DNA of 64,000 nt from Sorghum bicolor. Taxonomy: Eukaryota; Streptophyta; Magnoliopsida; Poales; Poaceae. Below are positions 56,101 through 64,000 of the stretch, piece by piece. The notes under the pieces were generated by a model that saw only the letters and a program-made list of their open reading frames with translations, had not been told where the DNA came from and did no database searches. The stretch covers positions 19,749,804 to 19,813,803 of the forward strand of contig NC_012872.2 of assembly GCF_000003195.3 (NCBI RefSeq). Direction: 5' to 3'. Numbering within the stretch: position 1 is the stretch's first letter; every line of letters starts with the position of its first letter. Position numbers and translations under genes: made by a program.

Positions 56101-58240
56101 ACCTCTTGCTCATCCCTGAGCAAGGATAAACTCAGTGATGGATCAGAAGTTGTTGTAATGTCTTAAAAAAATTTGACGGTACACATGCTTTAAATAAGAC
56201 TTCATCTCTGAGTTAGAGTAAACTATCAAGACTTAAAACTTACTTACTTTACCTTTCACCATGGGACTTGTAACCGTCACTTCTATCTTGAGTAGTTAAA
56301 AGATAGAACGGTCTAGTCAAGTGCCATGTCTCTTATTCTTGAGCAGCTATAGCTCTGGAGTTTTTGTAGATTTTCAAATAAAACTCAGAGATTCCTTGTA
56401 TGATTCTCTCAAATCTCTCTTTTGTGGTATTTCTGGATCATTACCAAGGCAGTGATGGTATATGCCTTCTCTCAAAATATATAGTATTTGTGGTATAAGG
56501 CATAGTGACATTGCCCTCTCTCTCACCCTACTCTAATAAGGCTTTAATATCTGGAGCTCATAGGTGGGAGATAAAGTATACATACTGACAAGACATTTAT
56601 TGTATAGTCAAACCATGGATCCAAAGAAACAAGTCAATAAGTCAAATCAAGATGTCCATGTGTGGCGAATGAATAGTGTATGGTGGTGATAATAATGGTG
56701 AAAGTCTAATTCTACTTTTGCTCTTTGAGGGGATACATACCTTTCTTGCTCTTTTGAAATGAGATGCTCTATATTTTCTTTTTCTTTCCTCTCAGGTGGG
56801 TATTTTGTACCCCTAATTCTACTGTCGGACACTTGTCCATTTTTACCTCTCGTCTCACTTTTTCTTTTCTTTCGAGGTTCCGGGCACTTGCCCCTTTTTA
56901 TTTCCTCGTACCTCTTTTTTTAGAGCACTCATCTCATGAGATAATGTAGCAAGTGGTAGTAACCAAGATAACTTGAGCATTTATTTCATAGGGGAAAAAT
57001 AGAAATATTTTTGGCTATTCTCTCCCGGATTAGGAGTAGAATATTTTTGGGTGGTTCTAGATATGGAAATGGATGGATATATGTGGATGCGTACTTCCGG
57101 AGTAGAAGTCGCATGTGTGAGTGAACGTGTAAGTGAATCTTGATTTAACCACAGGACAAGCTCCTAAGGGTCTACACAGCTTGACCACACTTAATGCTCA
57201 TAAGCAGTAAATAGTAAATGTGTGGCTCAAAGTCTAGCAAGCATGTATATGTGGCTGTGGTAGGAATTTAAACTCTCGTCATACAGGAACTCATCATGCA
57301 ATACTTTAAAGATTTTCAAAGATAAAATTCTCTAGAATTCTAGCATCTCTAGAAACAGATAAATAGCAGCTCAACATTCTCGTATCATATCCGTTAACAA
57401 CTTAGACTTCACATCAAGTTTTCTTCCCACAAGTTAAGGTTTAGAGCAAGCTTTAAATTATAACAGTTATGTCTAAACTTGAGAGAGAACTCAAATTTTA
57501 AAATTAGGCAGAGCAACTATTCATCATTTCCATGCTAGAGTTTTATTTAGATTCACTTTAGCATAGCCACTTTATTTATTTATTAAACACGCTAAGCAAA
57601 AGACATATATTTATACATGCACAAAATCTTTATTTGGTTTTTTCATAGTTATGTATATTTATATATTAATATAGTATAAGTATAAAGATAGATAGAAATA
57701 CTTATCGAGATAAATGGGGGTGCTCTCCCCCAAGCTAAATTTTGACGTAATTTCTTCTGATGTAGCTAGCAGGTGGCACAGGTGTATTTGAAAGTCGGCA
57801 GTATTCTGACAACGATTAGAATGTCCCCCGTCTGCTAGTCTTCTTGATTCTTAAATTCTGTGGAGCTCAAATAGACAACAAAGCTTTGTGAAACTGATTG
57901 TGTTAGCATAATTATCTAGCCTTTATCATGTTGAGCCTCCTCAATAAATGTTACTCTCTATTTTTATATTTTCATTTTATAAAGTAGAAAAGAAATATTT
58001 ATTTTATTTTTATGCCACCACAGTGAATGTACTTATGAGTTTTATGCCACTCGTATACTCACATGGGGCTTACTATTTTTAACATTTTTATTTTCTTTTT
58101 AGGATAGTATGAACATAATTAACTAAGTAAACTATTTTAAATAATTGAAAGGAAAAGGAGAACTACCAAGTTTACCTCTTGGCAAGGCGTTCGGTGTTTT
58201 TAAGTCCTCCGAACGGGACTCTCCGTTTTCTTTAGTTGTT
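56101..58240 (-). other. 3' non-coding region of A4
   Basis: About 2.1 kb, homologous to A1-A3, no gene. It retains the purine-tract hairpin GGGGGAGAGCACCCCC (minus) at about 57715-57731. Confidence 0.6.
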
Positions 58241-60881
58241 CTGGGATTCATTGGGTGGCGTAGTCGGTACTTCCGGCGGCGCCTCTTCTTCATGTATAGT
58301 ATCTTCTCTCTCCACACTTGACTCGGTGCTATGGTCTCCTCTTGATAATTCTGTTTAAACTGTATGTCTTCAGATCTTATAACTTCTCCTTCATAGTCTG
58401 CCCATCCTTCCTTGATGATTTCCCTCCCCTGGTTGCGGTTGCGTCGTCTTCTTCTGACATGCTTAGAGTCTTCAATGATATAGTTAGGGTCACTAAAATA
58501 GCGGCGTACCTTCTCTGAGGGGAAGTGCATATGGACTTCTCCAGTTCCAATGTAGATGATTGCTTTAACGGTGCTGAGGAATGGTCTTCCAAGGATGATG
58601 GGTGGATCGTATTCGTCTTCTCCCATGTCAATAATCTTAAAGTCTGTGTAGACAAAATGATCGTCTATTTTGACAGGGACATCAGTTACTGTACCTTTAA
58701 CCTCTCGAAATGTCTGATCTGCCATCTGGAGCTGAATGTATGTTGGTTTTAGGGGCATGGTTCCGAACAAGAGCCGATAGGTTACTGCGCCATTATGTTG
58801 ACGCTCGATCCGGTGTCGCAAAACATCTTGTAGAAGCTGTATCCATTTATGGAGCAGTAGATGCTTGGCATTCCTAGGTCGTCCTTCTTGGTCAGAAACG
58901 GTGACTTAAGTTGATGATCTTGACCTCCAAGAACTGTAGTGACCATCTTAGCTGACTCGGTCCACACTTGCTTGTTTCTGTTCCTCTTGTTGGTCCTCTT
59001 CCTTGGTTCATGTCGGGATTGATCTGGGATTTGTGTAGTCTTGTTCTTGAAGGAAAATGTCTCCTTCCTCCCTTTGATGTAGAAACTGATCTTGGCAGCA
59101 CTAGCGTAGATGACAGCTCCCGAGGTGTTTAAGAATGGCCTTCCTAAGATGATGGGTGCCCTCTCATCATTACCGGTCTCTATCGCCACGAAGTCTGCTG
59201 GGGCATACAAGGTACCAACTCGGACACAAAGGTGCTTCAATATTCCTTTTGGAAAACTTAATGCCTAATCTGCAAACTGCAAACACATGGTTGTCTCTAA
59301 TAAAGGATATGTAAAGAATTTTTTATAGAGTACCCTGGGCATAATGTTGACGCTAGAGCCAATGTCGCAGAGTGCTTCTAGGAAGTCCACCATGCCGATG
59401 GATATCGGGATGACGGGGCATCCTGGATCGCCTCTCTTGACTGGTAGAAGGTCAGTAGTAACTTCAGTGACGGGGTTACTCCAGTTACCTGCATCAAATA
59501 TGTCTACAAGGTTTGCAGATTCTAATCCTTCCGGTTGTGATGGTATACCAGGGTTAGTAGCAGGAACATCAGCAGCTATTTGATTTAACTGAGATTCAAT
59601 CATTTTATTAAAGCTAATTTGATTCTTGATGGCAGTAGAGAAATTATCCATTCTATTATTTATATTTTCTAGCATTTTATCATTAGATGCCAATTTCTTA
59701 GATAGGTTATCCATTAGCTTTCCTTGATTAGACACTAACCCTCTCAGAGGTGGAAAATTATTATTATTATTATTGTAAGAATTGTTACCTTGGTAATTAC
59801 CTGAGTCGTTAGGCCTCTGTTGATTCCAACCTTGATTTTGTTGAGGACGGTTGTAGTAGTAGTTATTGTTGTTGATGTAGTTCACATCCTCAAGCATCTC
59901 AGGACAGTGATTGCCTGAGTGTCCAGTGTCTCCACACTCCTCACAAGTCATGTGAGAGTCGTAGATGTGCATAACTTCTTTCTTATCTCCAGCTCTATCA
60001 TCGAGCTTCTTCATGAGCAGGTCTAGTTTTGCAGACAGCATGTCTACCTCCTTGAGCTGATGCATACCTCCACCTTTCTTGCGTGTCTGGGTCCTCTCTT
60101 CATTCCAGCCATGGTTGGGCGCCATCTTCTCCACAAGAGCTGTGGCTTGTGGTATGGTGAGTGATAGGAATGCTCCTCCAGCTGCAGCATCCATGGTTTC
60201 TCGGGCACTGTTGCCGAGCCCATGATAAAACGTCTGCATCAGTAGCCAACTCTCCATTCCATGATGGGGACATTCTAGGATGTAGTCTTGGAAGCGCTCC
60301 CATGCTTCTGGAACAGATTCACCATGTTGTTGCTGAAAACTTGTAATTTTCTCACGAAGAGCATTGGTCTTGGCCATGGGAAAGAACTTAGCCACAAAGT
60401 TTGTAGAGCAGAGTGCCCACGTAGTATTCTTCTCCTTTGTAGCGTAAAACCATTGCTTCGCTCTCCCTAACAGTGAGAATGGGAAGAGGCGAAGTAGTAT
60501 AGCATCTCTGGGGACTCCTGATATGGTAAATGTGCTGCAAATATCCAGAAAGTGTTGGAGATGAGCACTAGCATCTTCGTGTGCCTTCCCACAGAACTGG
60601 TTGGATTGCACCATGTTGATAAGTCCAGGCTTGAGCTAAAAGTTGCCATCGATCTCTGCAGCAGGTCCAGTGCGGATGTTGTCCGTAGTGGGAGCTGAGA
60701 ACTCGCAGATCGATTTGTTCGCCATGACTTCGAATTCTGAAGACAAGTTCCGGTGATCTTCTTGATTGGATGAAGCTTCTTGCTGAAGTGTTGATGATCT
60801 TTTCTTGAGCTTGGCTCTAGTTTTTCTGAATAATGCTTCGGGATTGTCAACAAAATTTCGTGGAAGATATCTTCTATTCAT
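58241..60881 (-). pseudogene. gag-pro: A4 gag with two tandem retropepsin domains, decayed
   Basis: Same architecture as A3. ATG at 60881, nine bases after a splice-acceptor-like TTATGCAG. Stops: TAG at 60636-60638 (Glu in A3) and TAG at 59265-59267 (Gln in A3). Frameshifts: a lost C near 58786, just after the second active site, and a lost A near 58300. Zinc knuckle CEECGDTGHSGNHC near 59930. Protease 1 active site CDIGSSVNIMP (Asp 59364-59366). Protease 2 active site CDTGSSVNIM (Asp 58815-58817). The 449 codons from 60614 to 59265 remain open. The existence of two copies with the same doubled protease shows that the duplication predates both insertions. Confidence 0.83.
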
Positions 60882-61014
60882 ACATTACCCTGCATAAGAT
60901 AAAATAGAAAAATATCGGGGTAAAATTGTATGAGAGAATTGATAAGCTCAATCATATTAGTGATGTGAATGATGACTCGAAATCCTGTATTCATTCCTGA
61001 TTAGTAGTCAACCT

Positions 61015-61032
61015 TCCCCGGCAACGGCGCCA
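61015..61032 (-). promoter_or_regulatory. Primer binding site of A4 (tRNA-Asp)
   Basis: On minus TGGCGCCGTTGCCGGGGA, identical to A2 and A3. Confidence 0.88.
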
Positions 61033-61040
61033 AAAATGCT

Positions 61041-62685
61041 AGTTGGGTATTCTTACCATCATTACCAAAATTAGACTTAGTTTTCTAATTCTGATAACGG
61101 TGCCAAAAATGCCAAACCTATCCCTCATGCCACTTAAGCCAAGTTGTCATCCCCAGCATGACATGAGAGACGCGGTATTGAAATATGCAATTGCTCATCT
61201 AAATAAATAATGAAATGGGATCTGCAAGCGCACAGATTAATACCGATGTAGCATTTTAACTGAGAAGTATTCTAGGTATCGTTATTTATATTTTTACCAC
61301 TGGGAAGGGATTAGTAACCATCAATGTTGATTATAGAATGAAATATAAGATTGAGTATCTATCATTGCATGTATAATTGATAACATTTATCTAACTCTTT
61401 CATACAGGGGTAAGTGTCACATAAAAGATATATGAAGTAATGAATAGTGACAAAGATAATTAATCTGATCAGCATAACTTAGCCACATAATAAATAAGAT
61501 AAGCACCTCAATTAGATATTCTAGCAAGTTATTAGCATGGAATTAGAACGAACTACAAGAATATTTCCTAAGTTATTCTCAACTATACGGTCTAGCATTA
61601 TCATAGTTAGTGCAAGCATACTTAGCAATCATTGTGAGACAAGACTACGCCCATGCATAGTGATATTATCAAGGTAAATGAGAAACATAGCAATCACTCC
61701 CCTGTAATAATGTTGCTCTGCCAGCCCAATACACGAGAGGGGGACTATATAAGAATCAATGAAGCTGTCACTATCACGAACTACCCCACGATCTGGCATA
61801 TTGGGTACAATCACAGATAAATACGGTATAAGCACCATGCCTACACCATATCTATCATTTACCCATGTATCCGATGGATAAACGCTATACGATCCTAAAC
61901 ATGTATATAGATCCAATCTAAGTAAGCCAAGTATATAACTATGATAAACTAAGAACAATATAATCTTGAATATAAACAAGTAGAGCAAAGTCATAAGCAA
62001 TATATTGAAGTAGAACAAAGTCATATTCATAATATTGAAGAACAAAGATGAACAATTAGAGAATTACCAAGAATCATCTTGACAGATCCGGAAACCAATC
62101 GAAGATTGACTCCTTCTAGTTCTAATTCTATGTAGCTATGCTAATCTAGATGTCTAATTGATGTGGTGGCTCTAGGCTTGATCAGAGGCTTCTTCTCCCT
62201 TGAGGAATAATGAATTAGGGTTGAGAGGCTCTCTCCTCCAGGGGCCAGGGGGTCTGGTTTTATATTCCCTCCAAGTGAATATGGGTCGTCGGATCAAACT
62301 GACATTGATTGAACTTTTATCCTTGATCCTTTAGGTCGGTGGAGATTGATCCCGAAAGAGAGTTCTGATTGGACTCTGTAAGGGGGCGGGCACCTTGGTC
62401 TCCTGGGCGGGCGCCCAGGGCTAGGCCTGTTCAGCCTCCGCTTCGTTCCCGTGGCTTCTGGAGTCTTCTAGATGTAAGATAATTGCGCGGCACGTTGATA
62501 TATCTATGTAATCCCAACATGTGGGCCTTTCTTCCATATTTCCTGATAACCCCCTGCAGAAATAGACAAACACCAAAACTCGTAGAATTCTATCAGATAA
62601 AACCCTAAGTCTAGATGTTGATTTCATTTGGATCCTTTTCTTTGTTTATTCGATAATTAAATTTGATACTTTAGGACCATCAACA
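61041..62685 (-). repeat. 5' LTR of A4
   Basis: 1645 bp, on minus starting TGTTGATGGTCC at 62685. One GC box is intact (62405-62416) and one decayed (62384-62395), still 21 bp apart; TATAAAA (minus) at 62257-62263. Confidence 0.88.
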
Positions 62686-62690
62686 ATGAC
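62686..62690 (-). repeat. Right target-site duplication of A4
   Basis: ATGAC against ATGGC on the left. Confidence 0.65.
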
Positions 62691-63676
62691 ATACTTACAT
62701 TGCATATGTTGTGAAGTCAAACCTCGGATCCTCAGAGGAAGAGTAGTGTCATGCTCGAGATCAAGGTATATATGTGGAAAGGTGGTATGAGTATGATGGC
62801 TAGATAGCTCCTTTATTTGATTGTGGTCCCTCTATATTTTTTTATTGAGACAAGGCTAGCATTTTTCTCTCTTTTTTTTAAGGACTTGATGATGTCCTTC
62901 CTAACAAGATGATTATTTTTCTATAGCCTTTGCTTTGTGTCTCATCTAACATTTAGCTATTGGAGAGAGAGGTTCTACACTTAGAGCATGGAGCATCTAT
63001 ATTTGGTGGAATGGTATGAAATGTTGCATACTCCCAGTGTAGGAGCAGAAGATGTATGTGGATGGTGTGGATCTTGATCTCATTGAGCATGACACAACTC
63101 TAAACCAAGGGTCAGCAAGAGTTGACAACTCTCAACACAAGCAAGCAGCCTATGTGCTGGGTTTCTATCATGTATGGCTTGTGGTAGTAATTTAACACCA
63201 TTGAGGAACAACTAAGTTTTTATTCATCTTAAAAAAATAAATTCTCTAGCAATCATGCATGCTTAGAACAATAGTATAGATCTCTTATCTTAGCTATATC
63301 ATGTCTCACAACAACTTAGACTTTGTTTTAGCACTTGCAACCCACTAAGTGTTCAAGTTCATGATGGTTAAGAATGCTAAGTAGTCCATACTTAAAGAAA
63401 TGCTAAGTTGTAAACAAGTACTAGAAAGACATCAACTAGCAATTTCATCGTCATTTCCATAGGAAGGATAGCATACATGAAGCACATATATAAAAAGGAA
63501 ATAAAGCAAATAAATATTTTTTATTTATTATTATTTTTCTGGATTTTTTTTATATATGCAAGAAGGAAACAAACAAAATGCAATAAAGCAAGAATTAAAT
63601 TAGGGGGTTTGGACACATACCTTGGATAAACTTACCTTAGTGGGAGAGAGAATCTCCCCCAAGCTTGCCTTCTTGC
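62691..63676 (-). other. Non-coding internal DNA of E, right part
   Basis: AT-rich, no gene seen. On minus it lies between the ORF stop at 63677 and the A4 insertion. A purine tract AAGCTTGGGGGAGATT (minus) at about 63650-63665 follows the ORF directly, resembling both the A-family internal tract and the element's own 3' tract. Confidence 0.5.
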
Positions 63677-64000
63677 TCACTGGGGTGGTTGATACCCAAA
63701 CCACTGGTCCCATCGGTACTCACTCTCAACTTGGAGGCTTTGGGCCATGTCCAAGTTCTCTTGCATGAGCTGCAAGGTGGTCTGTTGTCCGATGTTGATG
63801 TTCTCCATATCGCTGATGAGTGTCTCCATTTCGGACGGTGGTTGGCGCCTCCCCATACCACGAGGGCGAGGGGTGCGCGTTGCTGAAGATGTCCTAGAGT
63901 GATGAGGTGTTTCCATGTGCATGGAGTTTACCTCATCCTCCTCTTGTGGTGCAGCATAAGAGGGACCAGCTTGCTGTTGAGCAGCATGGGACCGTGCTCT
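63677..64000 (-). CDS. C-terminal part of an unrecognised ORF of E (runs off the edge)
   Basis: Open on minus from the window edge to TGA at 63677-63679, at least 107 codons. The N-terminal side is Gln/Ala/Ser-rich, then a basic Arg/Pro/Gly stretch (RTPRPRGMGRRQPP), then a helical, amphipathic segment (ISDMENINIGQQTTLQLMQE) and a Trp-rich end (YRWDQWFGYQPPQ). It could be the tail of Gag or of an extra ORF of an Athila-type element; I cannot assign it. Internal ATGs at 63922 and 63916 are probably not the real start because the frame is open upstream. Confidence 0.45.
   Translation of the reverse strand, partial: RARSHAAQQQAGPSYAAPQEEDEVNSMHMETPHHSRTSSATRTPRPRGMGRRQPPSEMETLISDMENINIGQQTTLQLMQENLDMAQSLQVESEYRWDQWFGYQPPQ

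Larger units (their letters stand above)
46218..62685 (-). mobile_element. A4: non-autonomous Athila-like element (minus), split by A3
   Basis: 3' LTR in two pieces (46218-46826 and 55055-56085), internal region 56086-61040, 5' LTR 61041-62685. Without A3 it is about 8.2 kb. It encodes only a decayed gag-protease. LTR tips carry substitutions: TATTGGG at 46218 and AGTTGGG at 61041 where A3 has TGTTGGG. It lies in the 3' non-coding DNA of E. Confidence 0.88.
44257..64000 (-). mobile_element. E: Athila-related element (minus), 3' part, split by A4
   Basis: Visible parts are the 3' LTR (44257-45772), a polypurine tract, internal DNA at 45773-46217 and 62686-63676, and the end of an ORF at 63677-64000. 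The internal parts resemble the A-family 3' region in layout and in short blocks (for example the segment around 46110-46200), so E is a distant relative of the A elements. Its 5' half is beyond the right edge. It inserted in the pol start of B2. Confidence 0.7.

Noticed and set aside
1..64000. Host gene, envelope-like gene, CRISPR array or bacterial-type operon
   Set aside because: Every substantial reading frame belongs to gag, protease, pol or an accessory ORF of a retroelement; no direct-repeat/spacer array and no host exon pattern were seen.

Overview
The window is pure plant repeat DNA: a stack of nested LTR retrotransposons with no recognisable host gene, rRNA, tRNA or CRISPR array. 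The families present (a Tat-lineage Ty3/gypsy element carrying an antisense plant-mobile-domain gene, a Tekay-type chromovirus, several Athila-like non-autonomous elements and a small hAT element) together with the nesting style point to a large grass genome, probably panicoid. That taxonomic call is an inference; I see no species-diagnostic gene.

Layout. 1-5329 is the 3' part of a non-autonomous Athila-like element (A1, + strand) whose 3' LTR (4092-5329) abuts the gag start of an old Tat element (B1, 5330-14337). B1 has gag, protease, RT, two RNase H domains and integrase on + and a spliced antisense gene (12242-14337). B1 is cut by an unclassified LTR (C, 14338-15435), which is cut by a second, younger Tat copy (B2, 5' LTR 15436-16134). 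B2 is split three times: by a 15.7-kb Tekay chromovirus with about 4.5-kb LTRs (D, 19499-35170), by a complete non-autonomous element (A2, 35485-44040, TSD TCGGT), and by an antisense element E whose 3' LTR starts at 44257. E is invaded by A4 (46218-62685, minus) and A4's own 3' LTR is invaded by A3 (46827-55054, minus, TSD CTACG). The chain B1>C>B2>E>A4>A3 is six levels deep. E continues to the right edge.

Biology. None of the autonomous copies is intact: B1, B2 and D carry many stops and frameshifts. The A elements share LTR 5' halves, the tRNA-Asp primer site and a 2-3 kb 3' non-coding region, but they carry different coding cassettes: A2 has one gag type, A3/A4 an Athila-type gag plus two tandem retropepsin domains, and A1 is a mosaic of A2-like spacer and A3-like protease. 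They encode no RT or integrase and must be mobilised in trans. A3 is nearly intact, with one in-frame stop and equal-length LTRs.

Most interesting signals: the modular A family with tandem DFG/DTG proteases, the multi-exon antisense gene in B1, a coiled-coil accessory ORF upstream of gag in D with splice-like signals, a conserved TAATG gag-pro/pol overlap in both Tat copies, a pair of GC boxes at an exact 21-bp spacing in six of seven A-type LTRs, and an apparently untrimmed, TSD-less 3' end of D.
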